NCBI RefSeq assembly: GCF_014655715.1
Contig: NZ_BNBM01000001.1
Coordinates: 1-64,000 of the forward strand
Reading direction: 5' to 3'
Length of the DNA: 64,000 bases
Source: Streptomyces lanatus
Lineage (GTDB): Bacteria; Actinomycetota; Actinomycetes; Streptomycetales; Streptomycetaceae
Under the pieces are notes generated by a model, which worked only from the letters and a program-made list of their open reading frames with translations, did not search any database and was not told where the DNA came from. A program made the translations under genes and the position numbers. This document shows, piece after piece, positions 1 to 8,120 of the stretch. Numbering within the stretch: position 1 is the stretch's first letter; every line of letters starts with the position of its first letter.

Positions 1-136
1 AGGTTATGGAGTCGCCCAACGGCATGACCCGCAAGGGCGTGGTGGGGGCGGCGGAGGCAGGCGCCACACCTGCCGCCGTCACCCCGAGCGCGGCAGCGGC
101 AAGCGTGATCAGGGGTAGGGCCCAAGACTTTCTCAC
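1..136 (-). CDS. Secreted SGNH/GDSL hydrolase, 3' part cut by window edge
   Basis: Only the first 45 codons are visible. A GTG start follows a GGAGAG-type ribosome site. The product opens with a Sec signal peptide (MRKSW, then a long Ala/Leu/Val stretch ending ASAAP) and runs straight into RVMPLGDSIT. GDS with preceding small residues is block I of the SGNH hydrolase family, and its Ser is the nucleophile. Family members are extracellular esterases or lipases, often deacetylating plant polysaccharides, which would suit the neighbouring GH74 enzyme. That link is inference from position only. The gene is too short for the ORF caller and could be another SGNH subfamily. Confidence 0.72.
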   Translation of the reverse strand, partial: MRKSWALPLITLAAAALGVTAAGVAPASAAPTTPLRVMPLGDSIT

Positions 137-243
137 GGAGTTTCCTCTCCTTTGCGAGTGACTGCTGAATCAACGGGGCTGATCGCCGCCCGGCCGTACC
201 ACCGGCTCGCTGACCATCCACGGCCCGCGCGCCTGGTCGGGCA

Positions 244-2451
244 TCAGGCGGGCTCCCCGTACTGCACGCCGCGTCCGTTGGTGGAGACGTAGACCCGGCC
301 GTACACGCGCGGGTCGCCGGTGATGGCGGCGCCGATCCAGCCCCACTGGTGCCGGTCGTCGTTGATCCGCACCCAGGTCCTCGCCTCGTCGTCGGAGCGG
401 TGGACGGCGTTGAAGCTCTCGATGGCGCCGACCATGTAGATCGCCGGGTAGGAAGCGCCCTTGGCGGCCTTGCCGAAGCCCAGGGTGTGGGAGGCGTGGC
501 AGCTGCTGACCTTGGCGAAGGTCGCGCCTCCGTCGGTGGAGCGGTACAGCCCGTTGCCCTTGAGGCTGAGCCACAGGTCGCCGGTGCGGCCCGGGGCAGC
601 CGTCAGCTGGAACTCGCTGTCGCCCGTGCTCAGGCCGGTGGCCCGCGCGGTGAAGGTCTTGCCGCTGTCGGTGCTGGCGAACAGCGTGCCGGTCGTGGTG
701 TCGTAGGCGTAGATGCGGGTCGCGTCGAGGGGGTCCGCGATCGGGGCGGCGCCCTTCGGGAAGGAGGCGACCTCGGACCAGGTGGCGCCGTTGTCGGCCG
801 AGCGGTATCCGGGGTTCGCCGTGCCGAAGGACCACAGCAGCACGCTGCCGTCGGCGTTGGTGGCGATCGGCCCCGGCGCGTCCTTGGCGACGGCGGGCTG
901 CGCCTCGAAGGGGGCCCAGGTCTTGCCGCCGTCGTTCGAGTAGGCGCCGTTGCCGTCGTTGCCCCAGCCCGCCCGGACCACGTACGACGGCTTGGCCGCG
1001 GCCAGCGACAGGCCGGTGCAGGTGCCGAACACCGGGTTCGACGCCATGCCGCGCGACGGCGACGCCGTGAGCCGCTCGTGGTACATCACACCGATGTCCC
1101 CGGACCCGCTGAGCAGGTGCGCCTCACCGGTCGGCGGCGAGACCAGCTGGCGGATGGACGCCTCCTCCAGGCCTCGGATCTGCGGGGCCCAGTGCTTGAG
1201 GTCGCGGGTGCCGTAGAGGGTCGCGCCGGTGCCGTAGACGATGTGCTTGGAGTCGTACGGGTCGAGGGCGAGGGCCTGGATCCACCAGCCGAACTTGGGC
1301 TTGTCCCCGCCCCACTTGAGGTAGGGGGTCTCGGAGACGTCGAGGACCGCGTTGTCCTTCAGGGACGTCCAGGTGCGGCCGCCGTTGGTGGAGCGGAAGA
1401 CGGTGTCGATCTCGGCCCACCGGTTGTTCGTGGATACGACGAGCGTACCGGGGCAGCGGGCGTCGACGGCGACACCGCCGTAGCCGAAGGTGTCGGGCTG
1501 GCCGTCCGTCGCCGTTCCGCCCGGCTTCACCGGGGTGACATCGGTCCACTTGCCGTTGACGGTACGCAGTTTGTGGACGCTGCCGTCCGACTGGCCGTTG
1601 GGGCCGGGCGCGTTGCCGTACGTCACGTACAACTCGCGCGTGTGGCGGTCGTACGCGGCACGGATCGGCACCTTGGCGGCGGTGCCGGTCGGCCGGCCCG
1701 GGACGGGCTCCCAGGTCGTACCGTCGGCGGTGCGGTAGAGGTTGGGCCGTTCGGCGGTGCCGTCCGAGTCGCCCCAGCCGGCGTAGACGCTGCGGCCTGC
1801 GGCGACCAGGAAAGTGATGCCCTGGCCGGTGGCCACGGGGTCGGCCGGGAAATCCGCGGTCCGCCAAGTGGCGCCCCGGTCGGTCGACTTGAGCAGCCCG
1901 TCGTGCCGGGTGCCGAGCCACAGGGTGTCACTGTCGCGCGGATCGACGAGCAGCCGCTCACCGCAGCCACGCCCGTCCTCATTGCCGCCGAGCTTCACGG
2001 TGAGGTCGGTGCGCTTCCAGGTGGCACCGCGGTCCTCGGAGCGCAGCACGGCACCGTTGCCGGCCCAGGACTGCGTGTACGCGCCGAGGGCCAGGTAGAG
2101 CCGGTTCGGGTGGGCGGGGTCGACGGCGATGGCCTCGACGCCGAGCAGGTTCCAGTCGTCCCAGCCGAGGTGGTCGGTCAGCGGGATCCAGCGGTCGGTC
2201 CGGTCGTCCCAGCGGTAGGCGCCGCCGATGTCCGTGCGGGCGTAGGCGAGTCCGCGGCAGGAGGGGTGGAAGAGGACGCCGGTGACGAATCCGGTGCCGC
2301 CCTGGACGGCGTTGCGCCAGCGGTACGCCTGGCCGGCGGCAGTCGGCCCGGCGGCGTACGCGCGACCGGCGAGGGACGGAAGGGTGGTGAGGGCGGCGGC
2401 GGCCGCCGTCCCCGCAAGGACGGTTCTTCTGCTGGGCTGGGATGTGCGCAT
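244..2451 (-). CDS. Secreted GH74 xyloglucanase
   Basis: A 735-residue protein with a twin-arginine signal (SRRTVLAGT, residues 7-15) and cleavage near AYAAG. The body is a two-part beta-propeller with many BNR/Asp-box turns (S-D-G-G-x-T-W type). The family's two catalytic aspartates are recognisable in TDIGGAYRW (Asp74) and SGSGDIGV (Asp452). GH74 enzymes cut the beta-1,4-glucan backbone of xyloglucan outside the cell. No C-terminal carbohydrate-binding module is present. I start at the ATG before RTSQPSRR; the upstream extension of the open frame has no signal features. It lies 154 bp downstream of the ABC importer genes on the same strand, so the released oligosaccharides are the likely transport substrate. 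Confidence 0.9.
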   Translation of the reverse strand: MRTSQPSRRTVLAGTAAAAALTTLPSLAGRAYAAGPTAAGQAYRWRNAVQGGTGFVTGVLFHPSCRGLAYARTDIGGAYRWDDRTDRWIPLTDHLGWDDWNLLGVEAIAVDPAHPNRLYLALGAYTQSWAGNGAVLRSEDRGATWKRTDLTVKLGGNEDGRGCGERLLVDPRDSDTLWLGTRHDGLLKSTDRGATWRTADFPADPVATGQGITFLVAAGRSVYAGWGDSDGTAERPNLYRTADGTTWEPVPGRPTGTAAKVPIRAAYDRHTRELYVTYGNAPGPNGQSDGSVHKLRTVNGKWTDVTPVKPGGTATDGQPDTFGYGGVAVDARCPGTLVVSTNNRWAEIDTVFRSTNGGRTWTSLKDNAVLDVSETPYLKWGGDKPKFGWWIQALALDPYDSKHIVYGTGATLYGTRDLKHWAPQIRGLEEASIRQLVSPPTGEAHLLSGSGDIGVMYHERLTASPSRGMASNPVFGTCTGLSLAAAKPSYVVRAGWGNDGNGAYSNDGGKTWAPFEAQPAVAKDAPGPIATNADGSVLLWSFGTANPGYRSADNGATWSEVASFPKGAAPIADPLDATRIYAYDTTTGTLFASTDSGKTFTARATGLSTGDSEFQLTAAPGRTGDLWLSLKGNGLYRSTDGGATFAKVSSCHASHTLGFGKAAKGASYPAIYMVGAIESFNAVHRSDDEARTWVRINDDRHQWGWIGAAITGDPRVYGRVYVSTNGRGVQYGEPA

Positions 2452-2605
2452 GACATACCTCGTTCTGGAAGCGGGGGTGCGAATACCTGCCTCGGGGCGG
2501 GACTGCTTCGATATGCGGCTCCGCCGCGTGGGCGCGACCAGCCACAACGAAGCGGCAGGCAGCAGACAACCGGTGGTCCTACGGCGAGACCTTCCTTCGA
2601 GGGCG

Positions 2606-3532
2606 TCAGCCCTTCACCGCGCCGGTCAACATGCCCTTCTTGAAGTGCCGCTGGACGAACGGCGAGGCCACCGCGACGGGGATCAGCGCAAGAACCATGA
2701 CGGCCATCTGCAGTCCCAGCGCGGACAGCTGTCCGGTGCGGACCGCCTGCTGGAGGCCGGTGGGGGCCTCGGTGTTCTTCTGGACCAGCTGGATGAGCAC
2801 GTTCTGCAGCGGCATCATCTGCTGGTCGGTGAGATAGATGGACGCGTTGAACCAGGCACTCCAGTACCCGACCGCGTAGAACAGGGAGATGACGGCCAGC
2901 ACGGCCCGCGACAGCGGCATGATGATGGTCAGCAGAATCCGCAGGTCACTGGCCCCGTCGATGCGGGCGGACTCGGGGAGTTCCGGCGAGATCCCCATGA
3001 AGAACGCCCGCAGGACAAGGATGTTGAAGACACTGACCGCACTCGGCAGGATCAGCGACAGGTAGGTGTCGGTGAGGCCCAGCGACTGCACCAGAAGGTA
3101 CGTCGGGATGAGCCCGGCGCCGAAGAACATCGTCGCCATCATGGTCATCAGGAAGAACCGGTGGCCCAGACTGCCCGGCCGGGACAGGCCGTAGGCCGCG
3201 AGCACCGACACCGCCATCGAGAACAGCGTGCCGACGAGCGTGACGCCGACCGAGACCATGATCGCCCGGCTGACCTGGCCGCCGCTGAGCAGCTCCGTGT
3301 AGTTGACGAAGGTGATGCCCTGAGGGATCACGACGAGACCGCCGACCTGGTCGATCACCGGCTTCGGGGAGAGGCTGGTGACGATCACGATCCACAGCGG
3401 ACCGAGCACGCCCAGGCAGCAGAGCATGACGAAGCCGGTCTTGGCGGTGAGTCCGGCCTTGCTCGGCGGCTCCTCCCACACCGGACGGGCGGGAGCCTTC
3501 AGGCTGCGGATGAGCTGCGTGTTGAGGCTCAC
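2606..3532 (-). CDS. Sugar ABC transporter permease, LplC/CUT1 family
   Basis: A 308-residue integral membrane protein with six predicted helices. It carries the permease coupling motif E-S-A-R-I-D-G-A-S-D followed by I-x-x-P-L, the EAA loop that contacts the ATPase. Together with the adjacent permease it forms the channel of an oligosaccharide importer. The GTG start overlaps the stop of the upstream permease gene in a GTGA junction, indicating translational coupling. The open frame could extend upstream, but the extra N-terminus would be arginine-rich and unlike the family. No ATPase gene is linked; Streptomyces CUT1 importers normally borrow the shared MsiK ATPase. Confidence 0.92.
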   Translation of the reverse strand: MSLNTQLIRSLKAPARPVWEEPPSKAGLTAKTGFVMLCCLGVLGPLWIVIVTSLSPKPVIDQVGGLVVIPQGITFVNYTELLSGGQVSRAIMVSVGVTLVGTLFSMAVSVLAAYGLSRPGSLGHRFFLMTMMATMFFGAGLIPTYLLVQSLGLTDTYLSLILPSAVSVFNILVLRAFFMGISPELPESARIDGASDLRILLTIIMPLSRAVLAVISLFYAVGYWSAWFNASIYLTDQQMMPLQNVLIQLVQKNTEAPTGLQQAVRTGQLSALGLQMAVMVLALIPVAVASPFVQRHFKKGMLTGAVKG

Positions 3533-4590
3533 TTCTGGTACACCCCCTGCTCGCCGAGCAGGTGCGCGACCTTGTTCGCACCCAGGACGAGACACACTCC
3601 GATGACTCCCTTGACGAGGCCGACCGCGGCGGCGTAGCTGAAGTCGCCGTTCTGGATACCCATGTTCCACACGTAGGTGTCGAGGACCTCGCTGGCTCCC
3701 GCGCCCACCGCGTACCGCTGGAGCAGGAACTGCTCGAACCCGACGCTCAGCGCGTCACCCACCCTGAGGACCAGCAACAGCGCGATCACCGGGCGCAGCG
3801 CGGGCAGCGTGACGTGCCACATGCGGCGCCAGCGTCCGGCGCCGTCCATGGCGGCGGCCTCGTACAGATCGGTGCTGACGGCGGACAGGGCCGCGAGGAA
3901 GACGATGATCCCCCAGCCGGCGTCCTTCCACACGGCCTGCCCGATGACCAGAAACTTGAAGAGGTCCGCATCGGTCATCAGGTCGAAGCCGCTCCACCCG
4001 TGCTTCTCCAGGGTCTGCGCGATGATGCCCGCGCCACCGAGGATCTGCTGGAACACGGTGACCACGAGGACCCAGGAGAAGAAGTGCGGCAGATACATGA
4101 TCGCCTGCGCCACGGCTCGCACCCGGGGCCGGATCACGCTGTTGATGACCAGCGCGAGGGCGATGGGGACCGGGAAGAAGAACACCAGTTGGAGCACGAA
4201 CAGAACGATGGTGTTCTTCGTGGCGCTCCAGAACAGCGGGTCGTCGAGCATCCGCGAGAACTGCTCCACGCCCACCCAGGGGCTGTGGAAGATCGCCGTG
4301 GTGCCGTTGCCGGCGACGTACGGGTCGTACTCCTGGAAGGCGACGACGTTGCCGAGCAGCGGAACGTAGTTGAAGAGCAGGAGCAGGACGATGACGGGCA
4401 GAGTCATCAGGATGAGCGCGCGGTCGCGGCGCAGCCGGATCCGGAAGGGAACCTTGCCCGCCTTGCCCGCCCTGCTCGTCCTGCGTGGCACCCGATCCTT
4501 CGCCGCCGCTGCGGAGACCGCGGCCATCGGCTCCTCGACAGCCGCGGGGGGACGAGTCCCGTCCGGCCTGCTCCTGGCCGTGAGGGACAT
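3529..4590 (-). CDS. Sugar ABC transporter permease, LplB/CUT1 family
   Basis: A 353-residue membrane protein. A basic cytoplasmic N-terminus of about 60 residues precedes six hydrophobic helices. The EAA coupling motif reads YEAAAMDGAGRWRRMWHVTLP. Members of the LplB group pair with LplC to import oligosaccharides. The ATG start shares one base with the stop of the solute-binding protein gene (TGATG), and the 3' end overlaps the next permease by four bases, so the three importer genes form one translation-coupled operon. The first 150 codons of the longer open frame are antisense or out-of-frame and were discarded. Confidence 0.92.
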   Translation of the reverse strand: MSLTARSRPDGTRPPAAVEEPMAAVSAAAAKDRVPRRTSRAGKAGKVPFRIRLRRDRALILMTLPVIVLLLLFNYVPLLGNVVAFQEYDPYVAGNGTTAIFHSPWVGVEQFSRMLDDPLFWSATKNTIVLFVLQLVFFFPVPIALALVINSVIRPRVRAVAQAIMYLPHFFSWVLVVTVFQQILGGAGIIAQTLEKHGWSGFDLMTDADLFKFLVIGQAVWKDAGWGIIVFLAALSAVSTDLYEAAAMDGAGRWRRMWHVTLPALRPVIALLLVLRVGDALSVGFEQFLLQRYAVGAGASEVLDTYVWNMGIQNGDFSYAAAVGLVKGVIGVCLVLGANKVAHLLGEQGVYQK

Positions 4591-6269
4591 CAGTTGCCAC
4601 TGCCGTTCTTGTCGAGGAGTTCCTTGTACCAGTCGCGCAGCTTGTCGCCACCGGAGGACTTCCAGGTGGAGATGGCCTCCTGCACATCGGACAGCTTCTT
4701 GTGACCCCGCACATAGTCGAGCTCCAACTGCTCGAACTGACTCCGCAGGTTGGCATAGCGGCTGGGCTCGACGATGTTCATGCCGTAGGTGGACGTCTTC
4801 TTCATGAAGACACCCATCCGCTGCTGCCACTCGACCTGCCTGCGGGCGATGTCGGGCAAGTCGGGATGGGCGAAGTAGGCAGCCGGGGCAGCCAGCATCG
4901 GCCAGGCGTTGATCACCTCGGAGTTGCCTCGGTCGTTCTTGACCGGGACGCCGTCCTTGACGGTGTAGTGGGTGCCCTCGACGCCGTAGTCGACGAGCAT
5001 CCGCTCCTTGGTGCCGTAGGGCGCGGCCGCGAAGTTGGCGGCGGCCAGCGCGTTCTCGATCGTCTCGTTCGAGGCGCCCTTGCGGATCAGCGACCAGATG
5101 GTGGCGGGCTGAGAGGCCCACAGCGTCGGGTCGCCGCCGTCGGCGCCGAAGTAGTCCATGGCGTCGATCTCGAAGTCCGGTTTGGACTGGGCCTGTTCGG
5201 CGGTCTTGCCGTACCAGGCGGACATGTCGCTGTTGAAGACCAGGATCTGTCCGGAGGTGAACCGCTGGCTCGGGTCGCCGGAGCGCGCCTTGTCGTCGGG
5301 ATGGACCACGCCGGCGTCGAACAGCTTACGGACCCACTCCAGGGCCTCGAGGAACGCGGGCTCCTCGATGCGGTAGGTCAGCTTGCCGTCGTCCCCGATG
5401 TTCCAGCCGAGCGTCCCGGCGGGGCGGACGCCGAAGACGCCGGCCGAACTCCAGCTCATGTCGGCGCAGGCGTACACCTTGGCCTTGGCGCTGGTGACGT
5501 CCTTGGCCCAACTGAGGAACTCCTCGGGAGACTTGGGGACGGACCACCCCTTCTCGTCGAAGATGTCCTTGCGGTAGTACGGCACGATGAAGCCCGCGGG
5601 GGCGGCAGGCATCGGAAGGCCGCGCAGCGCGCCGCCGAAGATGGACATGCGCCAGGCGTCGGAGGGGATCGCGGCCAGGTTCGGGTACTTCTTGACCTTG
5701 TCGCCCGCCAGGTAGGGGCCGAGGTCCATGAACTTCGCGGTGACCGCGTTCGGGATCTTGCCGCCCAGCTCCCAGCTCGGCACGACCACCATGTCGGGTA
5801 TGGAACTGGAGGCGAGGACGGCGCCGAGCTTCTCGCCGTAGGTGGTGCCGTCCTGGTTCTGCCAGGTGATCTTGGTGCCCGCCGCGGCGTCGAGCGCCGT
5901 GTAGTAGGCGTTTCCGGGCTTCGGCGGGGTGCCCCAGAACGGGGACATGATCCGGAAGGGAGCGCCGGTGCCGAGCTTGTCCGGGACCGAGGTGGCGAGG
6001 GCGGCGAGATCGTCCTTGCCGGTGTAGCCCGCCGCCGAACCGTTCTTCGACGGCAGATCCGGCTGGGCGACCGTGCTGGCGACGTACGTCGGGAGCAGCT
6101 TGTCGGCGGCCTTGCCCGAGGTGGCGCCCTCGCGCGACTCACTGTCCGACCCGCCGCACGCGGCGAGCAGCGGCATCCCACCGGCCACGGCCGCGGTGGC
6201 GACCGCTGTGGAGGCGAGGAAGCTTCTCCGGCTGGGTCCTGACGAGATGGAGACGGCGTTCGGCGTCAT
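4590..6269 (-). CDS. Lipoprotein oligosaccharide-binding protein, LplA type
   Basis: A 559-residue extracellular solute-binding protein. The N-terminus has a twin-arginine motif (SRRSFLAST) and a lipobox LLAACGG, so Cys38 should be lipidated and the protein anchored outside the membrane. Length and the WxxAGxFGV-like and W-rich ligand segments fit the large LplA-type family that binds long plant oligosaccharides. It is the first gene of the importer operon. Upstream lie a perfect 14-bp LacI-type palindrome and a second dyad, so repression relieved by an imported sugar is likely. The exact sugar is inferred to be xyloglucan-derived from the adjacent GH74 enzyme. Confidence 0.9.
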   Translation of the reverse strand: MTPNAVSISSGPSRRSFLASTAVATAAVAGGMPLLAACGGSDSESREGATSGKAADKLLPTYVASTVAQPDLPSKNGSAAGYTGKDDLAALATSVPDKLGTGAPFRIMSPFWGTPPKPGNAYYTALDAAAGTKITWQNQDGTTYGEKLGAVLASSSIPDMVVVPSWELGGKIPNAVTAKFMDLGPYLAGDKVKKYPNLAAIPSDAWRMSIFGGALRGLPMPAAPAGFIVPYYRKDIFDEKGWSVPKSPEEFLSWAKDVTSAKAKVYACADMSWSSAGVFGVRPAGTLGWNIGDDGKLTYRIEEPAFLEALEWVRKLFDAGVVHPDDKARSGDPSQRFTSGQILVFNSDMSAWYGKTAEQAQSKPDFEIDAMDYFGADGGDPTLWASQPATIWSLIRKGASNETIENALAAANFAAAPYGTKERMLVDYGVEGTHYTVKDGVPVKNDRGNSEVINAWPMLAAPAAYFAHPDLPDIARRQVEWQQRMGVFMKKTSTYGMNIVEPSRYANLRSQFEQLELDYVRGHKKLSDVQEAISTWKSSGGDKLRDWYKELLDKNGSGN

Positions 6270-6363
6270 TGCGTCAACCCTTCATGGCGCACCTGGACAC
6301 CCGGCGGGTGCCGTCGACTGTGGTGTCGTGACTGGAACCGGCTGAGCTGAGAGCGGACATCCC

Positions 6364-6379
6364 ATTACTGTGACGTAAT
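6364..6379. promoter_or_regulatory. ATTAC-N6-GTAAT dyad upstream of importer operon
   Basis: A 16-bp inverted repeat, ATTAC TGTGAC GTAAT, sits 95-110 bp upstream of the solute-binding protein start and only six bases from the LacI-type palindrome. The segment is AT-rich against a GC-rich background. It could be a second regulator's site (GntR or TetR proteins bind dyads like this) or part of the promoter. No trans-acting gene for it is in the window. Confidence 0.4.
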
Positions 6380-6385
6380 GTGCAG

Positions 6386-6399
6386 TCGAAGCGCTTCGA
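6386..6399. promoter_or_regulatory. LacI-family operator, perfect palindrome (copy 1)
   Basis: TCGAAGCGCTTCGA is a perfect 14-bp palindrome with the central CG of LacI/GalR family operators. It lies upstream of the sugar-binding lipoprotein gene. An identical copy occurs 158 bp away next to a GH3 gene fossil, which supports a shared regulator of carbohydrate-use genes. The LacI-type repressor gene itself is not in this window. Confidence 0.65.
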
Positions 6400-6543
6400 T
6401 GTGGCAGTGAGATTAAGTGAACCCTGAGGGGCGCACAAGGGTCGCTTCAAAGATTCCTACAAGGCACTGGAGAAGGCCCACCATGTGCCCTGCTTACTGA
6501 ACCCTCTTGATCTTTTGACACTCTTCCAGTGCCCTGCCAGGCA

Positions 6544-6557
6544 TCGAAGCGCTTCGA
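6544..6557. promoter_or_regulatory. LacI-family operator, perfect palindrome (copy 2)
   Basis: A second exact TCGAAGCGCTTCGA. It stands 31 bp upstream of an ATG with a good AAAGGA ribosome site that opens the truncated GH3 reading frame on the plus strand. It is best read as the surviving operator of the lost GH3 gene, although with copy 1 it could also form a two-site loop for the importer promoter. Confidence 0.6.
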
Positions 6558-6588
6558 AAGACTCTCCGCTCCATCCCAAAGGAATCCC

Positions 6589-6726
6589 ATGTGCCTGCCA
6601 GCACGCCGCGAAATGATGGGATCCCTGCATCAGTTCACGCCCTCCGTCGAGCGCCTGGGCATCGCGGCGTTCCGCACCGGCCAGGAGGCCCTGCACTGCA
6701 TCGCCTGGATGGGCCGGGCCACCGTT
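6589..6726 (+). pseudogene. 5' fossil of a GH3 beta-glucosidase/beta-xylosidase gene
   Basis: An ATG after AAAGGA opens a short frame that includes SLHQFTPSVERLGIAAFRTG and EALHCIAWMGRATV. This matches the N-terminal part of actinobacterial GH3 enzymes (LHQ-x-x-P-x-x-x-RLGI-x-x-FRTG-x-EALHG-x-AW). The similarity stops abruptly after ATV, where family members continue FPQ, and the sequence switches to an antisense GH43-like segment. One conserved Gly is Cys. The rest of the roughly 700-codon gene is gone. The assignment rests on motif memory, not a search. Confidence 0.6.
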
Positions 6727-6740
6727 TGCGATGCGCGCCC

Positions 6741-6860
6741 GGTGTTCCCCACCTTGGTCAGGTTGTCGGCCGCCGGCAGTGCGAACGCCTTCAACCGCAG
6801 GTAGCCGCCGCGTTCGGTCAACGACCAAAGATCCGCACGCGGGTGGGAGTACCACCCCAC
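6741..6860 (-). pseudogene. Internal fossil of a GH43-like glycosidase gene
   Basis: On the minus strand about 40 codons read PRADLWSLTERGGYLRLKAF followed by PAADNLTKVGNT. W-S-L-T-E-R-x-G-x-LRL and the DN-x-x-K-x-x-NT stretch are typical of the C-terminal beta-sandwich of GH43 beta-xylosidase/arabinofuranosidase enzymes. Both ends are broken: the 5' side abuts the transposase fossil and the 3' side abuts the GH3 fossil. No start or stop belongs to it. A deletion joining three once separate genes explains the arrangement. Confidence 0.5.
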
Positions 6861-7167
6861 TGGCCTTGCCGAACCGCCTGCGCGGCCGGAGCGCGAGCTT
6901 CGGACTGCGGTGGTCGATGATCCGGTCGGCGGCGGACTTGGGGGCGCCGAACAGCGGGGCGAGCTGACGCAACGTCAAGTTCGTGCGCCGGTACGCCGTG
7001 CCCAGCAGGATGCGGTCCTCCAGCGGCAGGCTCCACGGCCGCCCGCGCCGGGACTCGTCCCCGATCTCACGGCGCACCATGGTCACTAACTTGCCGGAAC
7101 AGCGCGGGCTCAACTCGGTGAACGGGGCTGTCCAGGACGGCTCCGACGCCGTGATCACACCAGCCAC
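6861..7167 (-). pseudogene. Truncated IS5-family transposase (N-terminal HTH part)
   Basis: A GTG start gives MAGVITASEPSW, then RGRPWSLPLEDRILLGTAYR and TNLTLRQLAPLFGAPKSAAD. This is the helix-turn-helix (HTH_Tnp_4) region that precedes the DDE domain in a very common Streptomyces IS5-type transposase. The frame should continue into KDTVLIVDGT-like catalytic sequence but instead runs into the GH43 fossil after RRRFGK. The DDE residues are absent, so it is inactive. I could not see terminal inverted repeats. It probably caused the rearrangement that destroyed the two glycosidase genes. Confidence 0.75.
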
Positions 7168-7210
7168 ACCGAGATCATTTCAGTGACCGCGAGCTGACCT
7201 GTCAGACTCG

Positions 7211-7711
7211 CTACCCGAGGGCCTTGGCGTACCAGTGATCCGCCCTGCCATGGCCTTCGTACGGCGTTGTCTCCTCGTATCCGTACCGCGCGTACAAAGC
7301 CCGTGCCTCAGTGAGTTGGGTGTTGGTCTCGCACACGATCCGGGCAGCGCCCAGCCTCCTGGCAGACTCCTCGACGGCGAGCAGCAGACCCCGGCCCAAT
7401 CCCGCACCCCGCCCAGCGGGGCGCACGTACATCCGCTTGAGCTCCGCAGTCTTCGGGGTGCAGCCCAGCAGCCTCAGCCCCGCGCAGCCCAGCAACTCAC
7501 CCCTGTCGTTGCGTGCGACGAGAAACTCGCCGTCGGGCGGGCTGAGGTCATGGTGCGGGTCCTTGGCAAGCACCGTGCGAAGCTCTGCCTCCGTCGCCGA
7601 GCGTCCCAGCACCCGCCGCCCCATCTCCGTGAAGTACTGCCGCATCACCTCGTCCACAGCCGCACCAGTGACGGGCTCGGGCTTGATGGTCCAGCTAGAC
7701 ATGCAGGCCAT
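7211..7711 (-). CDS. GNAT family N-acetyltransferase
   Basis: A 166-residue single-domain protein of normal GNAT length. The acetyl-CoA binding segment (motif A) is LKRMYVRPAGRGAGLGRGLL, with R-x-x-G-x-G/A matching the pyrophosphate loop. A later LYARYGYEET matches motif B. The substrate cannot be told from sequence. The two possible starts, three codons apart, both lack a strong ribosome site; I keep the longer. It lies between the IS fossil and tRNA-Pro and has no evident operon partner. Confidence 0.85.
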   Translation of the reverse strand: MACMSSWTIKPEPVTGAAVDEVMRQYFTEMGRRVLGRSATEAELRTVLAKDPHHDLSPPDGEFLVARNDRGELLGCAGLRLLGCTPKTAELKRMYVRPAGRGAGLGRGLLLAVEESARRLGAARIVCETNTQLTEARALYARYGYEETTPYEGHGRADHWYAKALG

Positions 7712-7870
7712 GGTCTCGGACCCACCGCAAGCCGTCCACCGTTATGTCGCCAGGCACAAGAACCACGGGCCACAACCAGAGATCGATACGGGACAGCCTT
7801 TAGCGGTGCGTTCCCCATGGCGTTGCGTGTTGGTGAGAAATTGTGAGACGAGGGCCTCAGAAACGATCAA

Positions 7871-7902
7871 GGGCCTCGCTCCACCGAAGTGAAACAAGGC
7901 CC
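7871..7902 (-). terminator. Terminator of first tRNA-Pro
   Basis: On the minus strand, about 30 bases past the tRNA 3' end, a 14-bp stem (GGGCCTTG and TTTCAC arms) closes a TTCG tetraloop and is followed by TTGATCGTTT. Stem, stable loop and T-rich tail make it an intrinsic terminator for the tRNA. Confidence 0.7.
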
Positions 7903-7930
7903 TGACCTGCGATGACAGTCCATCGAACTG

Positions 7931-8004
<74 letters not shown>

Positions 8005-8120
8005 GTGCGTGTCCCGCGGAGAACCGCGTGATCGCGCGAACAGCACTTTACCTCACGTGGACGACCGCACCGAAGCGGGCGGCGTCCGGTGCGGGGACGG
8101 GGCGATGGACAATCGGGGGT

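Noticed and set aside
349..2643. Plus-strand open frame of 764 codons opposite the GH74 gene
   Set aside because: Low-complexity Val/Gly/Ala/Asp product without motifs; the opposite strand encodes a clear GH74 enzyme.
4701..6242. Plus-strand open frame of 513 codons opposite the solute-binding protein gene
   Set aside because: Antisense artefact of high GC content; no signal or family features.
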